Shown here piece by piece: positions 33,860 to 45,397 of a stretch of DNA of 64,000 nucleotides. The DNA lies in the NCBI GenBank assembly GCA_032871835.1, contig CM065302.1, positions 6,431,882-6,495,881 of the forward strand. The letters are read 5' to 3'. Numbering within the stretch: position 1 is the first letter of the stretch; every line of letters begins with the position of its first letter. The notes beneath the pieces were generated by a model. That model was given only the letters and a program-made list of their open reading frames with translations. It was not told where the DNA came from and searched no databases. The DNA is from Dipteronia dyeriana (Eukaryota > Streptophyta > Magnoliopsida > Sapindales > Sapindaceae). A program made the translations under genes and the position numbers.

Positions 33860-35419
33860 GAGAAAAACTTGGGTGCAATCGATGCACCAAGCTAGAATCT
33901 GATAGTGATGCATCGGTTCCACTCAGTAAATCACACGTGTTATCGACTTAAATTTAAAAAAAAAATCACTTCATTTTTTCCTTTTACGCAAGAGCCCAAA
34001 AGACCTCGTCATTGTCACTCTTATCTCTCATCTCTCATCACCACCGTCTTCCTCTTCTCTCGTCTCTCTCTGCCAACTCAATCTCAATCTCTCATATTTA
34101 CCTCAAAAATTTTAAAAACCAAAGGGTTGTGGTTGTTTAGAGGAGGAAGAGGTCAGTGGACGTGTTTGGGTTTGAGTTTTGTTTGGCCACTGGCGAAGTT
34201 TGGATTTGAGGGTGTTTTGTGGTGGGTAGTTTGGCTTTTGGGTTTGAGTGGATGGTGGTCTGGTGGTGGTATTGGTAATTGATTCTGTTGATTTTTTGGG
34301 TTTGACTGTATGGATTTCGATGGGGTTGGGATCGATTTTGGTTGGGATTTTTGGAGTTGGTAACTAGGATTTTTTGTTTGATGTTGGTGGTAAGAAGGGC
34401 TGGTGGGTCGACGTCTTTAGATTAAACGATGAATTGAGACCGATTTCATTAAACGAAATCCAGTCGGTGAAAGACTTGTGTCGGAGCTCTTATCTTCATA
34501 ATCGGTTGCCATTATTAAGATTCAATACGGCGTGGAAGTTAATGTCGCCGATATGCTTTATCCACAGTTGCCGATGAAGAAACATGAACATCATGATTAT
34601 TATTATTTTTGTTCCTAAATGAGGTTTTTCCCGTGAAAGCATTTTCAATTGCTAATGTCTTTTTCTGCATTGTGATTTCCATTTACTTTTCATTTGATTT
34701 AGAAAACAAATAAAAAGAACAAAAGAACAAAATTTTTAAAACTATGGCTTTTGATTTTAGGTATAGATTTGTGAGCAGAAATCATAGTATTTTTTTTTTA
34801 CTTTGTTTTTTGAAGTCATCTGAAGATTGATTTTCATTACTATAAAACAAAAATTCAAAGAACTTGAGATGAAAAAAAAAATGATCAATTGATTGATTAG
34901 GTTTGGTTGTGATGTACTGCAGATTGGAAAAAATAAACCTCTAATCGATCTATATTCTCACTCATATATACCCACCCACAATCCATTTACAGATCACATT
35001 TGGATCTAATATTTATCGAAGAGCCTGGTCAGAGTTGGATGGATCTGGACCAAATCAATTGTGCCCATTCTTACAGACGGTACAGGTTTGTCAAATTCAA
35101 CTATGGAAAGTGGTCACCAGAAGATGGAAGAACCCGAAACGAAGATGATAGTTGGAAGATTACAAGGACCCAAACCGACCCAAACTGTTAATGGTCACTG
35201 GTCATGGCAAGTTGATGTCAGAGATGTGGGAACGAAGAGATAGAAAACTAAAAATTGGAACTTGGAAGGAATTGGTTTCCAACTGTAAACAGTGAGAGAA
35301 AATTAAAGAAAAAAAATTGAATTTTTTAACTAGAGTGAAACATGTCCATCAGTGAGTGGAACTGATGCACAACAGTCAAATTCTTATGATCAGATTCTTG
35401 TGTGCACCCAAGTTTTTCT
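33860..35419. mobile_element. MULE-like element with TIRs and 11-bp target duplication (Pack-MULE candidate)
   Basis: The left end begins GAGAAAAACTTGGGTGCA and the right end, reverse-complemented, AGAAAAACTTGGGTGCA. The inverted repeats continue for about 90 bp (AGAATCTGAT and GTGATGCATCGGTTCCACTC against GTTGTGCATCAGTTCCACTC). An 11-bp direct repeat, TCTCCAAATAG, flanks it (33849-33859 and 35420-35430). The interior has CT-rich 5'-UTR-like DNA (34010-34100), a G-rich stretch (34120-34380) and frames at 34374-34577 and 35000-35191 that match no transposase. This structure fits a MULE carrying host sequence, but the captured gene was not identified. It is unrelated to the 1-2446 family. Confidence 0.7.
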
Positions 35420-36371
35420 TCTCCAAATAGATATAAAATAATATTTTTATATTAAAAAAGGTTTTTTTGGAAATTTATCAAAAAACCTAAAAAACTTCAA
35501 AATAGATTTTAATATTAAAAAAAACTACTGTATACCAAACACATATTTAATTTAAATTGTATTGAACTAAACTCAATGCGTAAGAGGAATATCCTCTAAC
35601 TAAGTCTATAATCAAATAATTTGTTATTTTGCAATTGTAATAAATTATATTAATAAAAATAAATAACATTACATATTCTATATAAAGCTATAAATATTAG
35701 AAAAAATAAGGTCCAAAATTTTGCTTTTATAGGCGATGAGGAGTTACAAGTTGTGTGTGTGTGCATGCGAGTATCATGGTCTCTTGTGGTAGGTAATCCA
35801 TACCAATTACAAATTTACCAAATATGATTTTGACTTTTGAAAATGATTTTTTTTTTCACTTTTGGAGGCAATTTTTGAAACGTCAACGTCAAAAATAGTT
35901 ACTTCTTCAGTTTTTTAAGAACCCTCCAAGACGCTGGATAAAAGGGAATGATCAAATGGATTCTCCATCTACCTAATTTGTCTCTTTTTGTACTGATAGA
36001 ATCTCTGGCTCTCAGCCAATTAGAATTTATACAATCCCTGTAAGGCTGTAATACCCTTTTTCAGCTTACAAATTGAATAACAAAGAGAGGGTTGTATGAG
36101 AAAACCTTAACTCAATAAAATGGAAGAATACAAATCGATTCTCTCTCTCTACCTATTTTGTCATTTATGTACTGATTTCTATACGAGCCTTGGCTCTAGC
36201 CAATTAGAATTACATATTTCTGTACAATCTCTGCAACACCCTATTTGCTCTCTGTTACATAGCTTACAAATTGCATGACAAAGAGAGAGTTGTGTGAGAA
36301 AAAACACACTCAAAAAATTTTCAAAGTTTTAGTCTTCATAGAAACAAGGAAACCAAAACCAAAACGAAACT

Positions 36372-36428
36372 ATGATGAGATCGAGGCGGAGCAAGCACAA
36401 TGTCAAGCGACCACGCCTTTGTCAGTAG
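36372..36428 (+). other. Recurrent 18-codon basic reading frame, unit 1
   Basis: Reads MMRSRRSKHNVKRPRLCQ and a stop. Counterparts are at 38267-38305 (unit 2, 12 codons), 40381-40434 (unit 3) and 42908-42958 (unit 4). The basic core NVKRPR resembles a nuclear localisation signal. It may be the remnant of the gene's first exon, since importin-alpha begins with a basic importin-beta-binding region, but no IBB signature is recognisable. Confidence 0.25.
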
Positions 36429-36459
36429 CCCCTCGACGCTGCCGCCGTTCAAATAGAGG

Positions 36460-36666
36460 TAGCTTTGTGTTTTTTTTTTTGTTTTTTTTGGTTTTGTGTT
36501 TTTTCTGGCATTCGTTCGTGTCTTTTGTTTTGTTTTGTTTTTGGTGGGTTTTGTCTTGCTGTGGCTTTGTTCTAGTGTTTCATGCCTTCTTGCAGCTTCT
36601 TTGTGCTTGCTCTTTGGCGTTTGCCTTTTGTAAATTTCATTGCCTTTCAAAAGAAAAGAAAGAAAT
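36460..36666 (+). mobile_element. LINE tail inside array unit 1
   Basis: GT-rich sequence (TTTTGTTTTGTTTTTGGTGG, GTTTCATGCCTTCTTGCAGC) ending in an A-rich AAAAGAAAAGAAAGAAAT. The same insert is at 38360-38540, 40477-40612 and 42998-43155. In unit 3 its flanks preserve a target duplication (ATGGAGATAGCTTT on the left, ATAGAGGTAGCTTT on the right), so it inserted once, before the unit was multiplied. In unit 4 a deletion runs from the tail into the intron after exon 1. Confidence 0.6.
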
Positions 36667-36952
36667 ATTGCCTTTCTAGCAGTTGCCGATCCATATGAGT
36701 GATGATATACAATTGTTAAAACAATAAAAGTATATGGTCCTATTGGCATGAATTGTAATGAATCATTTACGAAAAGATCCTTTTGGGCTCCTTTTAAGCA
36801 TACTTATGGAGTTTATTTGCTTTCTTGAGATAGAACTGCGAAGTTCATTGTCAATAGAGCATTCTAATGTTTCAACATTTTGGTGACATATTCAACAATT
36901 AAATCTTTGATATTTTACTTGTTTTATACATGTGTTGTCTAATAGTTGAGAG

Positions 36953-37841
36953 ATATTCCTTCGATGGTAGACGAATTGTTGTATTTTACATCACCGTTGG
37001 AAGCAACTACACGGTAAAGGAAGCTATTATCAATTAGTATGAATATTGACTTTTATATATGCTGAAAACTTAACTATTATTATTATTATTATTATTATTA
37101 TGTAAATATAGTTTGTTCGTTTTTAAAAAACTATTGTTTACTACATCATTGTATAAAACGAGACTCTCCAATTGATGAGGTGGTTCAAGCTAGCGTTCTA
37201 CCTCACTTTGTGAGTTTTCTTAGAATGATCTGCCCAAACAACAAGTAAGCTTTGTTACTATAATTACTCTTCCTATTAAAGTGAAATGGTGTTTTGTAGA
37301 TATTGTTTAACATCCAGATTACCTTTGTTGTCATGAACAGTTTGAGGCTGCATGGGCATTGGCCAATATTGCATCAGGGATATCGGATCATACACAAGTT
37401 GCCATTCATAGCGGCGTTTTTCCCATATTTGCAAATATCCTAAGATCTTGTTTTCGTAACGATGATCTCAAAGAACAGGTTGAGTCCCACTTCTCCTTTT
37501 TGTAAAGTTTTTTTTTCTCACTTGTTTCACCGACACTCGTAAAATGTAATCACACTTAATCCTAACTTTTTATTATTCTTGGGTAGTATTATCTTTTATT
37601 AACAATATTTTTACTGATGCACTTGTTGATAATTTATTAGGCAACATGGGCTTTGTGGAATGTTGTTGGTGACTCTGTTGAAGCTAGGAATAGTGTTATT
37701 ATCGATGGTGCTATGAAGCCATTAATAACTTTTATAGACATTGGGGAGAATTCATCCATGTCGAGGGCTGCTGTAAAGAATTTATCCATCTTCTGTTGTG
37801 CTAAACCACCACCACCATTTGAGCAGGTAGTGAAAAACTAA
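36953..37841 (+). pseudogene. Importin-alpha-like fragment, unit 1 (broken)
   Basis: Exons at 36953-37036, 37157-37244, 37341-37478 and 37641-37841. Exon 1 reads MVDELLYFTSPLEATTR, then a TAA near 37015. The exon 2 acceptor AG is AA, and exon 2 has a 4-base deletion that alters its end. Exon 3 is intact: FEAAWALANIASGISDHTQV. Exon 4 reads ATWALWNVVGDSVEARNSVI and ends KPPPPFEQVVKN by reading into the former intron. Importin-alpha is the adaptor that binds nuclear localisation signals through ARM repeats. This unit covers ARM1 to ARM4 only. Confidence 0.8.
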
Positions 37842-38726
37842 ACTTGACTGTCAAATGGATTCACTCTCTACCTAGTTTATCTCTTTTGGCACTGATAATT
37901 TACACAATCTTTGTACAATCCCTGCAAGGCTGCAACACCCTATTTTCAGCTTACAAATATGATAACAAAGATAGGGCTGTGTAAGACAACCTTAACTCAA
38001 TAAAATGGAAGAATTCAAATCGATTGTCTCTCTCTCTACCTATTTTGTCTTTTCTGTATTGATCACTCTACGAGCGCAGGCTCTAGCCAATTAGAATTAC
38101 ACATCTTTGTGCATTCCCTGCACAACATTATTTGCTTTCAGTTATATAGCTTACAAATTATATCACTAAGAGAGGGCTGTGTGAGAAAAAACACACAGAC
38201 ACACACACAAGTTTTTCAAAGTTTTGGTCTTCGTAGAGAGAGAGAAACAAAATCTGAAACGAAACTATGATGAGGCAGGGGCGGAGCAAGCAAAATGTCA
38301 AGTGAACACGCCTGTTTCAGCAGCCCTTCAAAGCTGCAACCGTTGAAATTGAGGAAGCTTTGGTTTTTTTTTTTTTTTGGTTTTGTGTTTTTTCTGGCAT
38401 GGGTTTTCGTTCGTGTCTTTTGTTTTGTTTTGCTTTGCTTTGGGTGGGTTTTGCCTTGCTACGGCTTTGTTCTGGTGTTCCCTTTCTTCTTGTAGCTTCT
38501 TTATGTGTGCTCTATGACTTTTGCATTTTATAAATTTCATTTATGGAAAGTTTCTTTTGCGCTTCTTTTTGGCATATTTATGGAGTTTATTTGCTTTCTT
38601 GAGCTAGAACTGCAAAGTTCATTTTCAATGAAGCATTCTAATGTTTCAGAATTTAGGTGGCATATTCAACAATTACAGCTTTCGTGTTTTACTTGTCTTA
38701 TACTGGTGTTGTCTAACATTTGAAAG

Positions 38727-39593
38727 ATATTCCTTCGATGGTAGACGAATTGTTGTATTTAACATCACCGTTGGAAGCAAATACACGGTTAAGGAAGCTA
38801 TTATCAATTGGTATGAATTTTGACTCTTATACATGTTGAAAACTTAGTTTTACAAAATATAGTTTTTCCCGTTTAAAAAAAATAATTGTTAACTACATCG
38901 TTGTATAGAACGAGACCTTCCAATTGATGAGGTGATTCAAGCTGATGTTCTACCTCACTTTGTGAGTTTTCTTACAAGGAACGATCTACCACAACTACAA
39001 GTAAGCTTTATTTTTGTTATTACTCTTCCTATTAAAGTGAAATGGTGTTTTGTGGATATTGTTTAACATCACGATTAACTTTGTTGTCATGACCAGTTTG
39101 AGGCTGCATGGGCATTGACCAATATTGCATCAGGGACATCGAATCATACACAAGCTGTCATTCGAAGTGGCGTTGTTCCTATGTTTGTAAATATCTTAAG
39201 ATCTCATTTTCGTAGTGTTGATCTCAAAGAGCAGGTTGAGTCCCACTTCTGCTGTTTGTAAATTTGTTTTTTTTATCACTTGTTTCACCAACACTCATAT
39301 AATATAATCACAATTAGTCCTAAATTTTTACTTTTCCTTATTGGCATTATCTTTTATTGACAATATTTTTATTGATACACTTGTTTATAATTTATTAGGC
39401 AATATGGGCTTTGAGAAATGTTGTTGGTGACTCTGCTAAAGCTAGGAATAGTATTTTTAACGATTGTGCTCTGAAGCTATTAATAGCTCTTATAGAAATT
39501 GGGGTGAATTCATCCATGTTAAGGGCTACTATACAAACTTTTTTGGACAAACCACCACCACCACCACCATTTGAGCAAGTAGTGAAAAACTAA
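38727..39593 (+). pseudogene. Importin-alpha-like fragment, unit 2 (open frame, all splice sites present)
   Basis: Exons 38727-38810, 38909-39000, 39097-39234 and 39399-39593, with GT...AG introns in phase. From the ATG at 38738 the spliced frame has 165 codons: [60 protein letters not shown] and AIWALRNVVGDS. These are ARM1 to ARM4 of importin-alpha. The W-x3-N pairs that grip nuclear localisation signals are kept in ARM2 (WALTN) and ARM3 (WALRN). ARM4, normally with another W/N pair, is degraded and slightly deleted (TFLDKPPPPPP). No IBB domain and no ARM5-10 are found, while a full protein has about 530 residues. If expressed it would be a truncated importin; it is more likely a recent pseudogene. 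Confidence 0.7.
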
Positions 39594-39599
39594 ACTTGA

Positions 39600-41316
39600 C
39601 TTTGATAAAAGCCACATTTATAAAGGCCAACCAATGAAATGGCTCCATCCACCTTCCAACTTCTTCCTCCAGCCATCTTCCAACAACCATCAAAAAAATG
39701 ATTCGAATTTTGCTTCAATAGGCAATGGGGAGTTACAAGTTGTGTGCGTGTGCGTGCGAGTATCGTGGTCTCTTGTGGTAGGTAATATTAATACATACCA
39801 ATTACAATTTTACCAAATATGATTTTGACTTTTGAAAATGATTATTTTTTCACTTTTGGATGCAATTTTTGAAATGTCAACATCAAAAATAGTTATTTCT
39901 TCGGTTTTTTAAGACCCCTCCAAGACGCTGAATAAAAGGGGATGATCAAATGGATTCTCCCTCTACCTAATTTGTGTCTTTTTGTCCTGATAGAATCCTC
40001 GCCTCTCAGCCAATTAGATTTTACACAATCTCTGTGCAATCCCTGCAAGGCTGCAATACCCTTTTTCTGCTTACCAATTGAATAACAAAGAGAGGGTTGT
40101 ATAAGAAAACATTAACTCAATAAAATGGAAGACTACAAATCGATTCTCTCTCTCTCTCTACCTATTTTGTCATTTATGTAATGATCTCTGTACGAGCCTT
40201 GACTCTAACAAATTAGAATTACACATCTCTGTACAATCCCTGCAACACCATATTTGCTCTCTGTTACATAGAATACAAATTGCATAACAAAGTGAGGGTT
40301 GTTTGAGAAAAAACACACTCAAAAGTTTTTCAAAGTTTTGGTCTTTATAGAGAGAAAGAAAACAAAACCAAAACGAAACTATGATGAGGTCGAGGCGTAG
40401 CAAGCAGAATGTCAAGCGACCACGCCTATGCTAGTAGCCCCTCGACACTGTCGATGTTGAAATGGAGATAGCTTTGTGTTTTTTTGGTTTTTTTTGGTTT
40501 TGTGTTTTTTCTGGCATGGGTTTTCGTTCGTGCCTTCTTGTAGTTTCTTTTTGCTTGTTCTTTGTCTTTTTCCTTTTATAAATTTCATTGTCGTTCAAAA
40601 GAAAAGAAAGAAATAGAGGTAGCTTTTAGTTTGGTTCAGGTTCTGTACTTGTGTTTTTTTGTAGGATTTGTTTTAGTATTGATTTTGTTGATTTTGTTGA
40701 TTATCTATCCAATTACCTCTATTTGATATTCGAAGATTTGGCTGAAAAGCATCATGTTTTTTGTGAACTCATCGGGTACAAAATGCAACTTGATGCTTTT
40801 ATCCTTCAGTACTATTCTTTTTGACCAAACTATAATATTCTTTTTGACCAAACTAGAATTATTTGCATTTCTATCTGTTCCTATTGGGTATTCTCCGGCT
40901 TTTGATAAATTTTTCGAGTTGTTTTTAGGCTAAAGATGACATCTTCTTCTGTGAGTAAGAATAGTAAGGTGCACGAGACATTCTGACATTGATAAAATAG
41001 ACTTTCATAAGTGTTTAAGTTGTTCGTTGAATGACATCTCTAGTTGTTGCCGGTCCATATGAGTGATGATATACAATTGTTAAAACAATAGAAGTAAGGG
41101 GTTCTATTGGCATGAATTGTAATGAATCCTTTGCGAAAAGATCCTTTTGGGATCCTTTTTGGCATACTTATGGTGTTTATTTGCTTTCTTGAGCTAAAAC
41201 TGCAAAGTTCATTATCAATAGAGCATTCTAATGTTTTAGCATTTTGGTGGCATATTCAACAATTACATCTTTCATATTTTACTTGTTTTATACAAGTGTT
41301 GTCTAATAGTTGAGAG
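39600..41316. other. Leader of array unit 3
   Basis: Contains the GTGCGTGTGCGTGCGAGTAT leader, two related segments of about 165 bp, the basic short frame (40381), the LINE tail (40477-40612) and 500 bp of probable intron with no coding signal. Unit 3 shows the full spacing between the LINE insertion site and exon 1, which units 1, 2 and 4 have partly lost. Confidence 0.55.
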
Positions 41317-42203
41317 GTATTCCTTCGATGGTAGACGAATTGTTGTATTTTACATCACCGTTGGAAGTAACTACACGATTAAGGAAGCTATTATCAATTG
41401 GTATGAATATTGACTTTTATATATGTTGAAAACTTAACTATTATTATTACTATTATTTTGTAAAATAAAGTTGTTTCGTTTTAAAAAAATTATTGTTTAC
41501 CATATCATTGTATAGAACGAGACCCTCCAATTGATGAGGTGATTCAATTGGTGTTCTACCTCACTTTGTGAGTTTTCTTAGAATGATTTGCCCAAACTAC
41601 AAGTAATCTTTGTTACTGTAATTGCTCTTCCTATTAAAGTGAAATTGTGTTTTGTAGATACTATTTAACATCCGCATTAACTTTGTCGCCATGAACTGTA
41701 TGAGACTACATGGGCACTGACCAATATTGCATCAGGGACATCGGATCATACACAAGCTGTCATACTAAGCGGCGTTGTTCCTATGTTTGTGAATATCCTT
41801 AGATCTCGTTTTGGTAATGATGATCTAAAAGAGCAGGTCAAGTCCCACTTCTGCTTTTTGTAAACTTGTTTTTTTTTTCTCACTTGTTTCACTATCACTC
41901 ATGAAAAGTAATCACACTTAGTCCTAAATTTTTATTATTCCTGGTGAACATTATCTTTCATTGACAATATTTTTACTGATGCACTTGTTGATAATTTATT
42001 AGGCAACACGGGCTTTGGGAAATGTTGTTAGCTACTCTACTGAAGCTAGGAATAGTGTTATTATCGATGGTGCTCTGATACCATTAATAGCTCTTATAGA
42101 CATTTGGGAGAATTCATCCATGTCGAGGGCTGCTGTAAAGACTTTATCCATCTTCTGTTGTGCTAAACCACCACCACCATTTGAGCAAGTAGTGAAAAAC
42201 TAA
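41317..42203 (+). pseudogene. Importin-alpha-like fragment, unit 3 (broken)
   Basis: Exons at 41317-41400, 41516-41602, 41699-41836 and 42003-42203. Exon 1 is intact (MVDELLYFTSPLEVTTRLRK). Exon 2 has a deletion (GATTCAATTGGTG) that shifts the frame. The exon 3 acceptor has decayed from CAG to CTG, but its coding part is preserved: [20 protein letters not shown]. Exon 4 reads ATRALGNVVSYSTEARNSVI (the ARM3 Trp is Arg) and ends KPPPPFEQVVKN. Confidence 0.78.
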
Positions 42204-43272
42204 ACTTGACTATCCTACTAACCACCCTTCTAGATGGTGGCCATTGAAATGGCCCCACTCACCATCCAACTTCTACCTCCAGCCATCTCCCAACTGATTC
42301 GAAGTTTGCTTTAATAGGCGATGGGGAGTTATAGGGTGTGTGTGTGTGCATGCGAGTATCGTGGTCTCTTGTGGTAGGTAATATTAATACATACCAATTA
42401 TAATTTTACCAAATATGATTTTGACTTTTGAAAATGTTTATTTTTTTTTCAATTTTTGAGGCAATTTTTGTAACGTCAACATCAAAAATAGTTACTTCTT
42501 CGATTTTTTAAGACCCCTCAAAGACACGGGATAAAAGGGAATGATCAAATGGATTCTCCCACTACCTAATTTGTCTCTTTTTGTACTGACAGAATCCCTG
42601 CCACTCATCCAAATAGAATTTACACAATCTCTATGCAATCTCTGCAAGGCTGCAATACCCTTTTCAGCTTACAAATTGAATAACAAAGAGAGGGTTGTAT
42701 GAGAAAAATTTAACTCAATAAAATGGAAGAATACAAATCGATTCTCTCTCTCTCTACCTATTTGGTCATTTATGTACTGGTCTCTGTACGAGCCTTGGCT
42801 CTAGCCAATAACAAATAGAGGGTTGTGTGAGAAAAAATACACTCAAAAGTTTTTTAAAGTTTTGATCTTCATAGAGAGAAAGAAACCAAAACCAAAACAA
42901 AACTATTATGAAGTCGAGGCAAAGCAGACAGAATGTCAAGCGACCACACCTATGCTAGCAGCCCCTCGACGCTGCAGTCGTTGAAATTGAGGTAGCTTTG
43001 TGTTTTATTGGTTTTATTTGTTTTGTGTTTTTTTTGTATGTGTTTTCGTTTGTCTTTTTTTTTTTGTTTTGCTTTGGGTGGATTTTGCCTTGCTGTGGCT
43101 TTTTTCTAGTGTTCCCTGTCTTCTTGTAGCTTCTTTCTGCTTGCTCTTTGTGTTTGGTATGAATATTGACTCTTATATATACTGAAAATTTTATTACTGT
43201 TATTATTATTATTTTGTAAAATATAGTTTTTTCGTTTAAAAAATAAAATTTTTTTACTACATCATTGTATAG

Positions 43273-43959
43273 AACGAGAACCTCCAATGATAACGTGATT
43301 CAAGCTAGTGTTCTATCTCACTTTGTGAGTTTTCTTAGAAGGAACGATCTGTCCAAACTACAAGTAACCTTTCTTACTGCTATTACTCTTCCTATTAGAG
43401 TGAAATGGTGTTTTGTAGATATTGTTTAACATCCGGATTACCTTTGTTGTCATGAAAAGTTTGAGGCTGCATGGGCATTGGCCAACATTGCATCAGGGAT
43501 ATCGGATCATACACAGGTTGTCATTCATAGCGGCGTTTTTCCCATAGTTATAAATATCCTAAGATCTCGTTTTCGTAACGATGATCTCAAAGAACAGGTT
43601 GAGTCCCACTTCTCCTTTTTGTAAATTTTTTTTTCTCACTTGTTTCACCGACACTCGTAAAATGTAATCACACTTAATCCTAACTTTTTATTATTCATAG
43701 TTTACATTATCTTTTGTTAAAAATATTTTTACTAATGCACTTGTTGATAATTTATTAGGCAATATGGGCTTTGGAAAAAGTGACAGGTGACTCTGCTAAA
43801 GCAAGGAATAATGTTCTTAGCGATGGTGCTCTGAAGCCATTAATTGCTCTTATAGACATTGGGGTGAATTTATCCATGTCGACGGTTACTGTAAAGACTT
43901 TATCCATCTTCTGTTGTGTAAAACCACCACCACCATTTGAGCACAAAGTTAAAAACTAA
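43273..43959 (+). pseudogene. Importin-alpha-like fragment, unit 4 (broken, exon 1 lost)
   Basis: Exons 43273-43363, 43460-43597 and 43759-43959. Exon 1 is deleted together with the end of the LINE tail: the sequence passes from LINE tail to the GGTATGAATATTGAC intron start at 43156. Exon 2 has a frameshift (CCTCCAATGATAACGTG). Exon 3 is intact: FEAAWALANIASGISDHTQV. Exon 4 reads AIWALEKVTGDSAKARNNVL; the ARM3 Asn is Lys. Confidence 0.78.
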
Positions 43960-44130
43960 ACTTAACTTTCCTACCAGCCACATTTCTAGAAGCCAGCCAT
44001 TGTAATGGCACCGCCCACCGTCCAACTTCTTCCTCTCGCCATCTTCCAATAACCATCAAACAACTGATTCGAATTTTGCTTCAATAGGCGATGGGGATTT
44101 ACAAGTTGTGTGTGTGTGCATGCGAGTATC

Positions 44131-44671
44131 GTGGTGCTAAACCACCACCACCATTTGAGCAAGTAGTGAAAAACTAAACTTGACTATCCTACTAACCACC
44201 CTTCTAGATGGTGGCCATTGAAATGGCCCCACTCACCATCCAACTTCTACCTCCAGCCATCTCCCAACTGATTCGAAGTTTGCTTTAATAGGCGATGGGG
44301 AGTTATAGGGTGTGTGTGTGTGCATGCGAGTATCGTGGTCTCTTGTGGTAGGTAATATTAATACATACCAATTATAATTTTACCAAATATGATTTTGACT
44401 TTTGAAAATGTTTATTTTTTTTTTCAATTTTTGAGGCAATTTTTGTAACGTCAACATCAAAAATAGTTACTTCTTCGATTTTTTAAGACCCCTCAAAGAC
44501 ACGGGATAAAAGGGAATGATCAAATGGATTCTCCCTCTACCTAATTTGTCTCTTTTTGTACTGACAGAATCCCTGCCACTCATCCAAATAGAATTTACAC
44601 AATCTCTATGCAATCTCTGCAAGGCTGCAATACCCTTTTCAGCTTACAAATTGAATAACAAAGAGAGGGTT
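44131..44671 (+). repeat. Near-perfect duplicate of 42159-42693
   Basis: From GTGCTAAACCACC to AGAGGGTTG the two stretches differ by only a few bases in 540 bp, far closer than the array units are to each other. The left junction is fused to leader sequence of unit 4 (GCGAGTATCGTG) and the right junction to Gypsy gag sequence at 44672. Confidence 0.9.
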
Positions 44672-45205
44672 GACGACATGAGAGCCGAAAAACGACAAAA
44701 GAAAGAAGCTCTCAGACCCGATCAATATCAAAAGAGCCGGAACAAACCTCCTAATAAATCAACATACGGTTTCCCTCTTCCTTAGTCCAGATCAGAAAGG
44801 TATCCAGACAAACGGGCTCCTCATTAAGCTTTACCACCTCCCAGGACAGTGCCCCATATAGCCCGCGATGAGAGGGGATACGACCATTACACTCCCTTGA
44901 ATGCATCTCGAGAAACAGTCTACCTTGCCATCCAAGATAAAGGTTTGTTACAGAAGCCCACTCCTATGAAAGCCCTGGTCGATAAAAGAAATCGTTACAA
45001 ATATTGCGACTTTCACGAGGACGTAGGGCACAATACTTCAGAATGCTACAACTTGTGAAACCATATTGAGGCTTTGGTCAGGGGAGGATGCTTGATAGAG
45101 TTTTTACAACAAGTCAGGAAGAAAATTCAAACTGGAAGGGAGGTGCAAGCTGAGATCCGGAAACATACTGAGAAGAGGAAGGGAGAGCAGACGGACCTGA
45201 TGTAA
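44672..45205 (+). pseudogene. Gypsy 1 gag, C-terminal part
   Basis: Contains YCDFHEDVGHNTSECYNL, a C-x2-H-x4-H-x4-C knuckle typical of Tat-type gag, followed after a stop by HIEALVRGGCLIEFLQQVRK. The segment before it is basic (MRAEKRQKKEAL). Stops at about 44785 and 45058. Confidence 0.75.
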
Positions 45206-45397
45206 CAAATTCAGGTAATACACACTATCAGCGGAGGTTCTACTATGGCCGGCACCTCTAACAATTCCAGGAAAAATCATGCGAGGAAGGTCCCTCGTAC
45301 GGACGAGGGGCGGGATATCTTCAAGGTCGACTAAAGATCGACCAACCCCTCCCAGCTTTCACAGATCATCTTCACCGAAGCAGATGTCTATAACACC

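Larger units (their letters stand above)
35730..44672 (+). repeat. Tandem array of four importin-alpha-like gene fragments plus a partial fifth
   Basis: Four units of about 1.8-2.6 kb share the same order of parts: a leader with GTGTGTGTGCATGCGAGTAT (absent in unit 2), one or two copies of a segment of about 165 bp containing CAGCTTACAAATTGAATAAC, a short basic reading frame, a LINE tail, and four exons of an importin-alpha-like gene. Exons start at 36953, 38727, 41317 and 43273 (unit 4 lacks the first). A 540-bp near-perfect duplicate of 42159-42693 at 44131-44671 forms the partial fifth unit and ends abruptly at a Gypsy element. Confidence 0.85.

Noticed and set aside
33905..34282. 125-codon frame
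   Set aside because: Starts in the TIR of the Pack-MULE candidate and is Phe/Ser/Trp-rich without family resemblance; kept only as part of the element description.
36275..36749. Frames of about 135 codons on both strands in importin array unit 1
   Set aside because: They run into the GT-rich LINE tail; equivalent frames are not conserved in the other units.
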